A DNA stretch of 64,000 bases from Streptomyces sp. SID9727 (GCF_010550605.1 NZ_JAAGNI010000345.1:41410-105409); one strand, 5' to 3'. Positions 1 through 9,932 are shown, numbered from the stretch's first letter. The notes: generated from the letters alone by a model not told the origin. Numbers and translations: made by a program.

Positions 1-594
1 ACCGCCAACGGCAAGCCGCTGTGGAGTGACGCGCTGCAGGACTGGCTGCGGCCCCGATACGAGATCGCCCAGCCGCTCTTCGAGCAACTGGGCGCGTACG
101 CGGCGGAGAGGGGCGTCCAGGTCGCCATCGAACCCGTCGACCACTGGGAGACCCCCGCCCCGAACATGGTGCGCGACGTACTCGACTTCCTGGCCGGCGT
201 GAGCAGTCCGCACATCGGCGTGTGCGTCGACAGCTCCCACGTCGTCCTCGGCAGCAGCGGCCCGAAGGCGTACCAGCGAGACATCGAGGACGCCGCCGGC
301 CGGCAGCGTCTGCACTACGTCCAGGTCTCCCCGCCGGACCGCGGCGAGGTCGCTGACAGCTGGATCCCCTGGCGCGAGTTCCTCGATCCCGTCCTGCCCG
401 TATACGACGGGCCGTTGCTCATCGAAGTCTTCAACGCCATCCCGGAGTTCCTCGACTCCTTGCGGCTGACGCGGCGGAAGTTCTGGGTCCCCGGGGACGA
501 CCAGCCGGTAGAGGGCGTGCCGAGCGCGTACGACGTCGCCGAGGACGGAATCAAGAAGCTGCGCGCCGAACTGGCCCGCCTCGAAGGGAGTTGA
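1..594 (+). CDS. Sugar phosphate isomerase/epimerase, 3' part
   Basis: The reading frame is open from base 1 and has no start inside the window, so the gene is cut at its 5' end and about 197 C-terminal residues remain. The visible part looks like a xylose-isomerase-like TIM barrel. A strand ending in VAIEPVDHWET carries the metal-binding Glu, CVDSSHV is the next metal-ligand strand, HYVQVSPPDRG resembles the H-x-x-x-x-RG loop of keto-sugar epimerases, and LLIEVFNA is the last barrel strand. Such proteins interconvert ketoses or inositol derivatives in the cytoplasm; the substrate cannot be told. A strong hairpin follows at 640-665. Family assignment is fairly sure, exact function is not. Confidence 0.8.
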   Translation, partial: TANGKPLWSDALQDWLRPRYEIAQPLFEQLGAYAAERGVQVAIEPVDHWETPAPNMVRDVLDFLAGVSSPHIGVCVDSSHVVLGSSGPKAYQRDIEDAAGRQRLHYVQVSPPDRGEVADSWIPWREFLDPVLPVYDGPLLIEVFNAIPEFLDSLRLTRRKFWVPGDDQPVEGVPSAYDVAEDGIKKLRAELARLEGS

Positions 595-639
595 TCCCGG
601 CGCCGGCCGGCCCTGACGCCGTGTGACGGCCCCGCTGGA

Positions 640-665
640 GCCCTCCCGGTACCTGCCGGGAGGGC
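640..665. terminator. Hairpin terminator after the isomerase gene
   Basis: A perfect 10-bp stem (GCCCTCCCGG at 640-649 with CCGGGAGGGC at 656-665) has a 6-base loop and lies 46 bases after the isomerase stop. There is no clear T-run, which is common in Streptomyces terminators. It also lies beyond the end of the leftward gene at 837 and could stop both transcripts. Confidence 0.6.
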
Positions 666-836
666 GGCCTGAGGTTACGGGCGGGGGCCGCTCGACCGCG
701 CCATGCGTCATTCGACGGGTGCCCGGGCCGTGCGTCGGCTTGGCCGACGGTCAGAGGGTGATCGGCGCATCGGAGGCGGCGGCCGTCGTCCGGCGTCGCG
801 CTGGTCGCGGAGCCGGCTCGGCCGGGGCGGTGGGCA

Positions 837-1703
837 TCAGCCCACGATCAGGATCCCTCCCGCCACGGCCGCAGCGACCCCCACGAGAAGGGCCCCGACA
901 GCGAACGCGATCTCGCTGACGCGGGAGCGGTGTTCGGCGGCGAGGTCCGTGGTGAAGACGTCCGGGTTGTCGGGGCGGTAGTGGATCGTGAGGTCCCGGC
1001 CGCGCGAGCCGGCGGGATCGCTCAGCCCTACGGTGCGGTAGGCGGTGACGGCGGTGCCGTCGTGGGTGGTGAAGGCGACGACCGGGGTGTGGCTGGTGGT
1101 GGTTCCGCTGTCCTCGTCGACGGTGACGTCCTTCAGTACGGCGATGACGCGGCCCGGGACCGGGCCGCCGGAGGCGAGGCTCTCGATGCGCGGGCGTGAG
1201 TCGCGTATGGCCCCGGGCAGGTAGGTCGCGCTCAGCAGCGTCCAGGGGACGCCGAAGCCGATGAGGGCCCACGGCCGGCCCCAGTCGATCGAGGCGACGA
1301 CGACCAGCCCGACGTAGATGAGGAAGACCGCGAAGTTGGGCCAACCGAGCCCGCTCCGTCCGGCGTCCGGGTCCGTGGTGAAGCGGTAGGCGTGCGGACG
1401 GCCGGGCGGGTAGCGGATGCCGATCTCCCGGCCCGTCCAGGCCGTGCTGATCCGGTCGCCGCATTCGCCGTCGTTGGTGACGGTGAACTCCTGCCCCGTG
1501 GCGGGGTCGCGGAAGGTGACGACCACGGCGATCCCCTCGCGTGCCGAGCTCCCGTGCCGGGGCTCCGTGACCCGTTCGATCCGGCCCATGACGCGGACCG
1601 CCCGCTGGCCGCGGGTCACCCCGGCCAGCGACCGTCCGTATCCGACGACCGCTACGGCGCCGAGGACGACGCACCAGAGCGCCAGATATCCGTGCAAGCC
1701 CAT
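837..1703 (-). CDS. DUF3592-like membrane protein
   Basis: The 288-residue protein has an N-terminal membrane helix, two central helices (around IYVGLVVVASIDW) and a C-terminal helix (FAVGALLVGVAAAVAGGILIVG). Between them are two similar soluble segments of the DUF3592 type: a beta-rich stretch with a [V/R]x[I/V]HYRPxxP or IRYPPGRPH motif. The ATG at 1703 is chosen because AGGAGGAG (1708-1715) sits just upstream; a longer reading to 1745 has no comparable site. It lies 67 bases downstream of another DUF3592-like membrane gene on the same strand, probably as one operon. The function of the family is unknown. Confidence 0.75.
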   Translation of the reverse strand: MGLHGYLALWCVVLGAVAVVGYGRSLAGVTRGQRAVRVMGRIERVTEPRHGSSAREGIAVVVTFRDPATGQEFTVTNDGECGDRISTAWTGREIGIRYPPGRPHAYRFTTDPDAGRSGLGWPNFAVFLIYVGLVVVASIDWGRPWALIGFGVPWTLLSATYLPGAIRDSRPRIESLASGGPVPGRVIAVLKDVTVDEDSGTTTSHTPVVAFTTHDGTAVTAYRTVGLSDPAGSRGRDLTIHYRPDNPDVFTTDLAAEHRSRVSEIAFAVGALLVGVAAAVAGGILIVG

Positions 1704-1770
1704 CCGTGCTCCTCCTGGTCCGATAGCCTGCCCCGCCCGGCTCACCCGTTTCGTCCGGGCGCGCGTCCCG

Positions 1771-2880
1771 TCAGCGCGCCGAGAAGCGCCGCACGATCTC
1801 GCCGAGGCCGTTCGCCTCCAACGAGGCGGCGCCGTCGGCGCCGGCCACCCCGACTCGGAGGGTGAGGGCGCCGGACAGGCTCTCGGCGGTGAGCTGCCAG
1901 GTCCGCGGGGAGCGGACGCCGAGCGTGGTCCGGGCCTCCCGGACGAGGGCGGGGATGCGCGGGTAGGGCAGAGCGTCCAGGTCGAAGCCGGGTGCCTGCG
2001 AGCCCGTAGGGGTGAAGACGACGGTGAGGAGGCGGTCCTGCACGACGACGGTGAGAGCCCGGCGCTTTCTGCCGTCGCCCCTGGTGAGCGCGTCCACCGC
2101 CAGACGCAGCCGGCCCTCGTCGAACAGGGACTGTCCGGGGCCGAGGGCGACGGTGCCGGACGCGGCCGAGACGATCGTGGTGGACGAGGTGCCGGAGTCG
2201 GCGGTCCCAGCGGCCGAGGGGGGCCGGTCGGTAGGGTCTTCCGGGCCGAAGAGGTCGGCCCGGAAGAGGAAGACCACGCCGGCCGCTCCGAGCAGCAGGG
2301 CGAGGAGGGTGAGGTAGCCGCCGACGGCGCCGTCCCGGGGCGGCTCGTCGGTCAGGGCCGGGCCGGGCGCTGAATCGATGCGGGCCGCGGTCGCGCGGTC
2401 CTCCCATTCCGGTGTCGGGCGCTTCACCAGTTTCACCGCCCACGGCTGGTGCGGTGGGTACCGGACGACGACGATGCCGCCGGGCTTGTAGTCGGGCAGG
2501 TCGACGAGATTGACGGACTGGGTGGACTCGACGCGGTACGCCGGCCCGCTGTCCGGCGCGACGGTGAGGTCGAAGCGGACGGGCACGTCGCTGGTCTCAC
2601 CCCCGGTGGCGCGCAGGCTCTCGATCCTGGCGAGCGCGGTGCGGGGGACGATGGCCGCCTCGCGTGCGCGCTCGGGCGCCCCAGCGGCGAGGACAAGCAG
2701 TCCGTACGCGAGGGGGACGGCCAAGCCGCCGACCAGCAGCGGAACGCGTTCAAGGACAGTGCCGACGACGAGGGCGGCGAGCGAGCTCCCGATCACCGCG
2801 CCCGTGAGGACCCCGCGGGCGAGGTCGAGGGGGGTGCGGCGCGTCGGCGGTCCGCTCGGAGGGGCCGGCGTGATCGTCAT
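1771..2880 (-). CDS. Membrane protein with DUF3592-like segment
   Basis: A 369-residue protein with two N-terminal hydrophobic helices (about residues 23-65), a DUF3592-like region containing VVVRYPPHQPWAVKLV, a further membrane helix near residue 195 (LTLLALLLGAAGVVFLF), and a C-terminal soluble domain of about 150 residues with no recognised motif. The ATG at 2880 begins MTITPAPPS. It has no good ribosome site, but CACAAT lies 6 bases upstream, so a leaderless mRNA is possible. Upstream in-frame codons would read through the carboxylesterase remnant and are unlikely to be translated. Likely co-transcribed with the gene at 837-1703. No function is known. Confidence 0.7.
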   Translation of the reverse strand: MTITPAPPSGPPTRRTPLDLARGVLTGAVIGSSLAALVVGTVLERVPLLVGGLAVPLAYGLLVLAAGAPERAREAAIVPRTALARIESLRATGGETSDVPVRFDLTVAPDSGPAYRVESTQSVNLVDLPDYKPGGIVVVRYPPHQPWAVKLVKRPTPEWEDRATAARIDSAPGPALTDEPPRDGAVGGYLTLLALLLGAAGVVFLFRADLFGPEDPTDRPPSAAGTADSGTSSTTIVSAASGTVALGPGQSLFDEGRLRLAVDALTRGDGRKRRALTVVVQDRLLTVVFTPTGSQAPGFDLDALPYPRIPALVREARTTLGVRSPRTWQLTAESLSGALTLRVGVAGADGAASLEANGLGEIVRRFSAR

Positions 2881-2944
2881 ACCGAGATTGTGACGGCCCG
2901 GGCCACGGCCCGGTAGGCGTCCGGGCGGACTTGTCTCCCCCTCA

Positions 2945-3836
<892 letters not shown>

Positions 3837-3950
3837 GGCCGCATCATGTCCTGCGTGAGGACGCCCGACCAGTGCGTTCTCGGCTGCCCCCGACCGCCTT
3901 CGCGGGTCGCGGGACCCGGGGAAGGGACGGATCGACGATGATCCTCGCGT

Positions 3951-3985
3951 ACGAGACGAGACGACGAGATGGGACGAGACGGGAC
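3951..3985. repeat. Short GAGACG-type low-complexity repeat
   Basis: The interval between the DUF6000 gene and the GNAT gene contains a purine-rich run built from repeated GACGAGAC / GGGACGAGAC units. It is short, degenerate and non-coding; it may be a slippage product. Confidence 0.5.
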
Positions 3986-4003
3986 CTGGTCCGGGGCCAG
4001 GCC

Positions 4004-4534
4004 CTAGCGGTGCTTGATGCCGGACTCCTGAACAGAGCCGCGTCGTTCCAGTTCCGTGATGGTGAGGCCGGGTGCGACCCGGCGCTCACCGACGGGCACG
4101 AAGCCGCGCCGGCGATAGAGCGCGAGCGCGGGCAGGTTCGCAGCGCCGGTGGCGACGATGGCCAGGTGCGCGGGCTCGATCGAGTCCAGGGCGTCGAGAA
4201 GCACGGTTGCGACGCCGCGGCGATGTGCGTCGGGATGGACCACCAGGCGGCAGATGTCCAGAGCACCGTTCGGCAGGCGGGTCCAGCCGACTGCTCCGAT
4301 CAGTACCGACTCCTCGCGGATCCCGAGGAAGGACTCGTCGCATGCGCGCAGCTGATCAAGGGATTCGAGCAGGGGTGGCAGGCCGTCGAATCCGATGAGC
4401 CGTGCTTCGACCGCGTAGGAGGCCCGCTGGAGGTTCCACAGCTGCCGAAGGGTGTCGGCATCAGCCAGGTCGAGGCGCACCGGCTCGGAAAGGGGCCGGT
4501 GGGATGCGGCGGTGGCGTCGGGCTGGACGGTCAT
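4004..4534 (-). CDS. GNAT family N-acetyltransferase
   Basis: A 176-residue protein. The GNAT core is visible: strand LDICRLVVHPDAHRRGVATVLLDAL carries the acetyl-CoA pyrophosphate-binding motif (R-R-G-V-A), followed by the strand HLAIVATG and the terminal ALALYRRRGFVPVGERRV motif typical of the fold. It probably acetylates a small molecule or a protein amino group in the cytoplasm; the substrate cannot be inferred. Start ATG at 4534 begins MTVQPDATAAS. Confidence 0.85.
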   Translation of the reverse strand: MTVQPDATAASHRPLSEPVRLDLADADTLRQLWNLQRASYAVEARLIGFDGLPPLLESLDQLRACDESFLGIREESVLIGAVGWTRLPNGALDICRLVVHPDAHRRGVATVLLDALDSIEPAHLAIVATGAANLPALALYRRRGFVPVGERRVAPGLTITELERRGSVQESGIKHR

Positions 4535-4676
4535 GCGGCGATTGTGCCAGAGCCGGAACGCTCGACCGGAGCCGGAGCACGACCGGGTGCTGCCTTGTGC
4601 CCGGGCTTCCTTCGGTGTGATGCCGCCAGCAGCTCAGGCGTTTCGTGCCGCATAAGCTCGTGCGGGGAGACCCCTC

Positions 4677-5576
4677 ATGCGGGTGTGGCGAATCTACTTC
4701 CAGGAGCCGAAGGTGGCCGGAACAGGCGCGCGGTGGTTGGCGGGCACGCTGGTCATGGCGTGCCTGCTGCTCGCAGGCCCCAGCGTGTCGAACGGCGCCT
4801 ACACGGCCGGGCCGCTGCCGGCCGGCGCTCCCAGGGAGGTCGTGCCGAACCGTGTCATGACCTGGAACATCTGCAACCCCTGCAAGGGCAGCGGGCAGAA
4901 CGGCGGCAGGGCGGCGGAGATCGCCACGTACGCGCCCCAGGTCATCGGCCTGCAAGAAGCGTGCGTCGGTGATGTCCAGCGGATCCGGGACTATCTGCGG
5001 TACCGGTACGGACGGGTGTACCACGTCGAGTACGGATCGGTGCTGCCCAGTTGGAGCCGATGCGGGGGAGTCCCGTGGAGCCCCGGAGGGTTCGGCCAGG
5101 CCATCCTGTCGGCCGCTCCGATGACTGACCATGTCAACGTGGAGTATCCCCACGGCGGTTCCGAGGACCGTGGGTACATGGCCGTCACGACTCTCGTCGA
5201 CGGCCGGCGCGTCCGGGTGTTCAACACCCACTTGGCGCAGCGCAGGCAGCAGGCGGTCCGTGCGGAGCAAGCCGGCGTACTGGCCAAGGCGGTCGTCCGG
5301 TACGACCGCGCGATCGTTCTGGGTGACTTCAACGCGGTGCCGGACGCCTCTGAACTCACCGTGATGTGGCGCATGGCCAGGGACGCGGACGCCGCGTGCG
5401 GTCCCTCCGGCGCGGGTCCGTGCGAGCCGACCACCGACTGGCGCAGCAAGTTCGACTACATCTTCCTTCGTGGCTTCGGCCCGCTGGAGCAACGGGTGCA
5501 TCCCACCCCGTGGTCGGACCACGATCTGGTGCGGGCCGATCTGAGTGCCGACGTGTCGCGGCGGTCGGCGCGGTGA
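4677..5576 (+). CDS. Exported endonuclease/exonuclease/phosphatase-fold protein
   Basis: A 299-residue protein. Residues about 18-40 (RWLAGTLVMACLLLAGPSVSNG) form a signal peptide or anchor. The rest is the EEP fold: MTWNIC (first strand), GLQEA with the metal-binding Glu, FNTHL with catalytic His, LGDFNAVPD (Asp/Asn pair), KFDYIF and the terminal SDHDLV with catalytic Asp-His. All active-site residues are present, so it should be an active phosphodiesterase, nuclease or phosphatase outside the membrane. ATG at 4677 has GGGGAGA nearby (4665-4671). It is a single gene; substrate unknown. Confidence 0.85.
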   Translation: MRVWRIYFQEPKVAGTGARWLAGTLVMACLLLAGPSVSNGAYTAGPLPAGAPREVVPNRVMTWNICNPCKGSGQNGGRAAEIATYAPQVIGLQEACVGDVQRIRDYLRYRYGRVYHVEYGSVLPSWSRCGGVPWSPGGFGQAILSAAPMTDHVNVEYPHGGSEDRGYMAVTTLVDGRRVRVFNTHLAQRRQQAVRAEQAGVLAKAVVRYDRAIVLGDFNAVPDASELTVMWRMARDADAACGPSGAGPCEPTTDWRSKFDYIFLRGFGPLEQRVHPTPWSDHDLVRADLSADVSRRSAR

Positions 5577-5581
5577 TCTCG

Positions 5582-5602
5582 CGGCCCGGTTCATGGGGGC
5601 CG
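5582..5602. terminator. Weak hairpin between convergent genes
   Basis: CGGCCC (5582-5587) pairs with GGGCCG (5597-5602) immediately after the exported EEP gene and before the end of the convergent epoxide hydrolase gene. Only six base pairs, so a weak candidate. Confidence 0.3.
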
Positions 5603-5616
5603 AAGCCGGTGTGGTC

Positions 5617-6603
5617 TCAGCCCCGCAGTGTGGCGAGCCACTCGGTGAGCAGGTCGTTGACCTCGTCGGGGCGTTCCTGCTGGACCCAGTGGCCGCAGCC
5701 TTCCAGGAGGTGGGAGGCCGACAGTCCGGGGAGTGTGGCGGGGTAGGCGTCGATCGCGTCGGACATCCAGGTGGTGGAGGCGTCCAGGGTGCCGCCGATG
5801 AACAGGGAGGGCTGTTCGATGGGGGCTCCCCGGTGGGGGGCGAGGTCCTGCCAGTCGCGGTCCATGTTGCGGTAGCGGTTCAGGGCGCCGGTCAGGCCGG
5901 TGCGTTCGAACTCCGAGGCGTAGACGTCGAGGTCTTCCTCGCTCAGCCACGCCGGGCGCCGTGCGGCGGGGAAACGGTCGCGCAGTCGGCCGCCGTGGGC
6001 GAGGAAGTGCGGGTCGGACTCGTTCCCCGCGGGCATGGTGTCGGCGGACAGGGCCGCGTAGAAGCCGGCGAGCCAGCCCCGGACGTCGGGTTCGATCTCC
6101 GACTCGGCGCGGCCGGGTTCCTGGAAGTAGGAGACGTAGAACTCCTGTTCAGGACCGCCTATCCGGCTGAAGACGTCGGTGGGGCGGGGGCCGCCGGGCG
6201 GTGCGTACGGGACGCTGAGCAGGCCGACCGCGCGGAACACGTCAGGGTGGAGCAGAGCGGAGGTGGCGGCGATGTTGGAGCCCCAGTCATGACCGATGAC
6301 CACCGCGTTCTCCTCGCCGAGAGCGCGTACGACGGCGACGTTGTCCTCCACCAGGTCGAGCATGCGGTAGGCGTCGACGGCAGCGGGTTTGGAGGAGCGG
6401 CCGTAACCGCGTACGTCGATCGCCGCCGCGCGGTAGCCGGCCGAGGCGAGAGCCGGGAACTGGTGGCGCCAGGAGTACCAGGACTCGGGGAAGCCGTGGA
6501 GGAGGAGGACCAAGGGGCCGGTGCCCTGCTCCACCAGGTGCAGGCGCCCGGCTGGGCCCTGAACGGTGCGATGGCGGAGTGCGGCGGTCGGTCGGGATCG
6601 CAT
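5617..6603 (-). CDS. Epoxide hydrolase (alpha/beta hydrolase fold)
   Basis: A 328-residue protein of usual family length. HGFPESWYSWRHQ at residues 36-48 contains the HGxP oxyanion-hole motif, VVIGHDWGSN places the nucleophilic Asp at residue 106, and the end GCGHWVQQERPDEV supplies the catalytic His with typical epoxide hydrolase spacing. A helical cap domain (about residues 135-220) contains tyrosines that could be the ring-opening pair. It hydrolyses epoxides (or possibly haloalkanes or esters) in the cytoplasm. Ribosome site GAGGAG precedes the ATG at 6603. It lies downstream of the MmyB-type regulator gene but separated by about 210 bases. Confidence 0.88.
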   Translation of the reverse strand: MRSRPTAALRHRTVQGPAGRLHLVEQGTGPLVLLLHGFPESWYSWRHQFPALASAGYRAAAIDVRGYGRSSKPAAVDAYRMLDLVEDNVAVVRALGEENAVVIGHDWGSNIAATSALLHPDVFRAVGLLSVPYAPPGGPRPTDVFSRIGGPEQEFYVSYFQEPGRAESEIEPDVRGWLAGFYAALSADTMPAGNESDPHFLAHGGRLRDRFPAARRPAWLSEEDLDVYASEFERTGLTGALNRYRNMDRDWQDLAPHRGAPIEQPSLFIGGTLDASTTWMSDAIDAYPATLPGLSASHLLEGCGHWVQQERPDEVNDLLTEWLATLRG

Positions 6604-6687
6604 GGGGGCACTTCTCCTCGGTTCTCGGGGTGGCCGGTGGGGCTCCCCACGATCATGCGACGACCCGGCCGTTCGGCGCGATCAGCG

Positions 6688-6702
6688 TTGCCGTTTCGGC
6701 AA
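6688..6702. promoter_or_regulatory. Inverted repeat upstream of epoxide hydrolase
   Basis: TTGCCG-TTT-CGGCAA is a perfect 6-bp inverted repeat about 85 bases upstream of the epoxide hydrolase start, in the gap below the MmyB-type regulator gene. It could be an operator for that regulator; there is no second copy to support this. Confidence 0.3.
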
Positions 6703-6817
6703 ACAGGCATGAAGCGAGCGGTGTACTGACACCCACCCGGCGACGGTCCTCCAGAGCCCATCACGTCACCGACGTCGTCGTCACCGTTTCGCAGGACGAC
6801 CGCGTGCGGCGGGGCTG

Positions 6818-7663
6818 TCAGGTGCCCGCGGACCGCGTGCCCAGCACCGGCAGCAGGCGCAGCTTCTCGTCGTCCGCCGAGCCGGGGGTGGCGGTGTACA
6901 CGAGCAGCGCCTGGTTCTGCTCCGGGTCCAGCAGGACCTGGCACTGGAGGGTGAGGAGGCCCAGCTCGGGGTGGCGTACGAGCTTGGGGTCCACACGCGG
7001 GACATCGATCTCGTGGGCGCTCCACAGGGCCGAGAACTCCGGACTGCGTGCGAGCAGGAGATCGCGCAGGTGCTCGGCGCGCCCGCCCGCACCCTGGCGT
7101 GAGTACGCGGCTCGCAGGCCGGAGGTGAAGAAGCGGCTGTGGAGCGGGTGGTCCTCCTCCGGGTACAGCAGCCGGGCCGCGGGGTCGGTGAACCAGCGGT
7201 AGGTGAGGCTGCGTTCGGGTCCGGTGAACCGGGTCTGGTCGCCGAGGAGCGCGGTGGCCATCGGTGTCTGGGCCAGGGTCTCCGCCACATCGTTGATGAC
7301 CTGCGCCGGGGTGTCGTCCAGCCGCCCGAGGATGCGCATCAGACCGGGCGTGATGTGGTCGGAGCGCAGGCTGCCGGGGCGGGAGGGCGTGTTGTGGCCG
7401 GCGATGCGGAACAGGTGGTCGCGTTCGGCGAGCGAGAGCCGCAGGCCGCGGGCGATGGCCGCGAGCATCGGCTCCGAGGGCTGCGGGCCGCGCTGCTGCT
7501 CCAGTCGGCTGTAGTAGTCGGTCGACATGCCGCTCAGCGCCGCCGCCTCCTCCCTGCGCAGGCCGCGGGTGCGGCGGCGCGGTCCGCGGGGCAGGCCCAC
7601 GTCCTCCGGTTGCAGAGCTTCGCGCCGGGTGCGCAGGAAGTCCGCGAGTTGTGCTCGGTCCAC
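6818..7663 (-). CDS. XRE-type regulator with MmyB-like ligand domain
   Basis: A 281-residue regulator. The N-terminal helix-turn-helix (LADFLRTRREAL, then RGLRREEAAALSGMSTDYYSRLEQQRGPQPS) and the following domain of about 170 residues with a RSLTYRWFTDPAAR-like segment are typical of actinobacterial MmyB-type proteins, which bind a fatty-acid-like ligand. GTG at 7663 is preferred over an ATG at 7699 because GAGGGAGA (7671-7679) precedes it and family members usually start MDRxxLAxFLRxRRE. It is co-oriented with and directly downstream of an SDR gene, the usual partner and target of this family. Confidence 0.88.
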   Translation of the reverse strand: MDRAQLADFLRTRREALQPEDVGLPRGPRRRTRGLRREEAAALSGMSTDYYSRLEQQRGPQPSEPMLAAIARGLRLSLAERDHLFRIAGHNTPSRPGSLRSDHITPGLMRILGRLDDTPAQVINDVAETLAQTPMATALLGDQTRFTGPERSLTYRWFTDPAARLLYPEEDHPLHSRFFTSGLRAAYSRQGAGGRAEHLRDLLLARSPEFSALWSAHEIDVPRVDPKLVRHPELGLLTLQCQVLLDPEQNQALLVYTATPGSADDEKLRLLPVLGTRSAGT

Positions 7664-7741
7664 GGTTCCAGTCTCCCTCGGGGCCCCGGTGCCTGACATC
7701 CGGGGCGCGGTGGCGGTAAGGCGCGGGTCGGCCCGGGGCCT

Positions 7742-8497
7742 TCAGAGCATCATGCCGCCCGATGCCTCGATGCGCTGCCCGGTGATCCAGGAGGTGCCTT
7801 CGGTGAGCAGCGCGGCGGCGGCGGCGCCGATGTCGTCGGGCTCGCCGGGGCGGCCCATCGCGGTGAGACCGCTCAGCACGGAGCGCATTCCCTCGTCGTC
7901 GCGGACCCCGCCACCGCCGAAGTCGGTGCCGGTGGCACCCGGTGCGAGGGCGTTGACCGCGATGCCGCGCGGGCCCAGCTCCTTGGCGAGGTAGCGGGTG
8001 AGGACCTCCACGGCACCCTTGGCCGCGGCGTACGCGGTGGTCGGTGCGGCGATGAAGCGGGTCAGGCCGGTGGAGACGTTGAGGATGCGGCCACCGTCCT
8101 TGATCAGGGGAAGCAGGGCCTGGGTGAGGAAGAAGACGCCCTTGACGTGGACGTCCATCAGTCCGTCGAACTGCTCCTCGGTGGTCTCCTCGAACGGCGC
8201 GTGCACTCCGTGTCCGGCGTTGTTGACGAGGACGTCGAGGTCGTCGCGGCCCCACTCCCGGGCCAGGGCGTCACGCACCTGTGCGGTGAAGGCGGGGATC
8301 CGGGCCGTGTCCCCGGTGTCCAGCCGCAGGGCGACCGCCGTACGGCCCAGCTTCCTGGCCGCCTCGACGACGGCCTCGGCCTCGTCGGAGTGCGAGCGGT
8401 AGGTCAGGATCAGGTCGGTACCGGCCTCGGCGAGGTGCAGGGCCGTGCTGCGGCCGAGGCCGCGGTTGGCGCCGGTGATCAGGGCGATGCGGGACAT
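7742..8497 (-). CDS. SDR family NAD(P)-dependent oxidoreductase
   Basis: A 251-residue classical short-chain dehydrogenase. TGANRGLG (residues 8-15) binds the cofactor, NNAG is at 92-95, and Ser142, Tyr156 and Lys160 (YAAAK) form the catalytic set. It ends with the SGGMML-type C-terminus common in fabG-like enzymes. It likely interconverts a carbonyl and an alcohol on an unknown substrate. Ribosome site GAAGGAAG precedes the ATG. It is transcribed with the regulator at 6818-7663 (about 78 bases between stop and preferred start), suggesting local control. Confidence 0.9.
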   Translation of the reverse strand: MSRIALITGANRGLGRSTALHLAEAGTDLILTYRSHSDEAEAVVEAARKLGRTAVALRLDTGDTARIPAFTAQVRDALAREWGRDDLDVLVNNAGHGVHAPFEETTEEQFDGLMDVHVKGVFFLTQALLPLIKDGGRILNVSTGLTRFIAAPTTAYAAAKGAVEVLTRYLAKELGPRGIAVNALAPGATGTDFGGGGVRDDEGMRSVLSGLTAMGRPGEPDDIGAAAAALLTEGTSWITGQRIEASGGMML

Positions 8498-8963
8498 GGT
8501 GGCTTCCTTCGGATCCGGGTGCGGGCGAACCGGCCGGTCCGCCGCCTGCCCCTCAACGGTCGCGCGCCCCGGGACCCGGATGAAGGCCGCGGTTGTCCAG
8601 GGATCGCGGATCCCTGTCTCAGCGCCGGCCCCCGCCGTCCGCCCGCAAGCACGTCCACGTCCCGAGGCCCCGTCACACGTCGCGGTGCCTCACGGCGAGC
8701 ACGGCGATGCGACCATGATCAGCGTCCTGTAGCCGGCCGCCGGGTACGCGACGCAGGGCAGGAACCGGCGACATCGACGCAGGCCCCCTCACCCCGCGGA
8801 GTTCGTCCGATCACTGGTCTCACGGCCTACTGGCGGGTATACAGGCGGGGTTGGGTCCGCCGGGCACGAGTCGCCGAGCGGCCGGGTGCCGTCTGGCGCT
8901 TCGTGCGCGCTGGTCACCGCTGCCCGACCGCGGATCACCGGGATCTCTGGGGAGGGCATGATG
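8498..8963. other. Intergenic region between SDR and lipase
   Basis: About 466 bases separate the divergent SDR and lipase genes. No convincing reading frame, remnant or promoter hexamer pair could be recognised. Both promoters must lie here. A GTATAC palindrome near 8836 is the only marked feature. Confidence 0.4.
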
Positions 8964-9881
8964 ATGTACCGGACGCGTCGGGGCAAGGCCGTATCCAAGC
9001 GGCGCACCGCCGTCACGCTGGCCGCGCTGAGCAGCTGCGCGCTCACCGTCGGCCTCACCGGCACGGCCTCGGCCGCGCCGAGGGATGCGCACGGGACACC
9101 CCGCTCCACCTATGTGGCGCTGGGCGACTCCTACACGTCCGGCCCTCTGATACCCACGCAGGTGGACGCGAACTGTGCCCGCTCCGACCACAACTATCCG
9201 TCGATCACCGCGCGCGAGCGCCAGGTCACCTCGTTCACCGACGTGAGCTGCGGCGGTGCGACGACCGCCGAGATGTGGCAGGCGCAGGGCACCAACGGAC
9301 CTCAACTGGACGCGGTGAAGCGCGACACGGATCTCGTGACCCTGCAGATCGGCGGCAACGACGTCGGTTTCGGCTCCATCATCGGCACCTGCGCCGGCCT
9401 CAGCGCCAAGGACCTCGCCGGCAACCCCTGCCAGCGGTACTACGGTGCCGCGGGCTACGACCAGTTGACGCTGAAGATCCTCCGGACAGCGCCCAAGGTC
9501 GCCCGCGTACTGAGGGAGGTGCGCAAGAGGGCCCCTCACGCGCGCGTGGTCGTCGTCGGCTACCCGGACCTCCTTCCCGACGACGGCACCGGCTGCTACC
9601 CCGATGTCCCGTTCGCCGCGAAGGACTTCCCGTACCTGCGGGACACGGAGAAGCGCCTCAACCTGATGCTCCGCGCGGTCGCACTGCTGAACCGGGCCGA
9701 CTACGTGGACACGTACGGACCGACTGTGGGCCACGACATGTGCAAGGCACCCGCCGACCGGTGGATCGAGCCGCTGCGCCCCGCTGCGCCCGCCGCTCCG
9801 GCCCACCCCAACGCGAAGGGCGAGGAGGTCATGGCGCAGGCGCTCCTGAAGACCCTGGGCACGGGGCCCGGTCGCCACTGA
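8964..9881 (+). CDS. Secreted SGNH/GDSL lipase/esterase
   Basis: About 305 residues. A basic N-region (KAVSKRRT) and hydrophobic stretch (AVTLAALSSCALTVGL) ending in TASAA-P form a secretion signal. The SGNH blocks are all present: YVALGDSYTSG (nucleophilic Ser), SCGGATT (Gly), LQIGGNDVGF (Asn) and AHPNAKG (His). Cysteine pairs suit an extracellular enzyme resembling Streptomyces secreted lipases. Three tandem ATGs occur at 8958, 8961 and 8964; GGAGG at 8951-8955 gives the best spacing for the third. It is monocistronic and ends before a strong bidirectional terminator. Confidence 0.9.
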   Translation: MYRTRRGKAVSKRRTAVTLAALSSCALTVGLTGTASAAPRDAHGTPRSTYVALGDSYTSGPLIPTQVDANCARSDHNYPSITARERQVTSFTDVSCGGATTAEMWQAQGTNGPQLDAVKRDTDLVTLQIGGNDVGFGSIIGTCAGLSAKDLAGNPCQRYYGAAGYDQLTLKILRTAPKVARVLREVRKRAPHARVVVVGYPDLLPDDGTGCYPDVPFAAKDFPYLRDTEKRLNLMLRAVALLNRADYVDTYGPTVGHDMCKAPADRWIEPLRPAAPAAPAHPNAKGEEVMAQALLKTLGTGPGRH

Positions 9882-9902
9882 TTAATGAGGCGGACAGGCG
9901 GG

Positions 9903-9932
9903 CGAGCGGGACCCGAGGGCGGGTCCCGCTCG
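9903..9932. terminator. Bidirectional hairpin terminator
   Basis: CGAGCGGGACCC (9903-9914) and GGGTCCCGCTCG (9921-9932) form a perfect 12-bp stem with a six-base loop. It lies between the convergent lipase and TetR genes, 21 bases after the lipase stop. Confidence 0.8.

Noticed and set aside
6159..8255. 698-codon open frame on the minus strand
   Set aside because: It runs across the epoxide hydrolase, regulator and SDR genes in another frame, is Pro/Arg-rich and has no family motif. It is a high-GC shadow.
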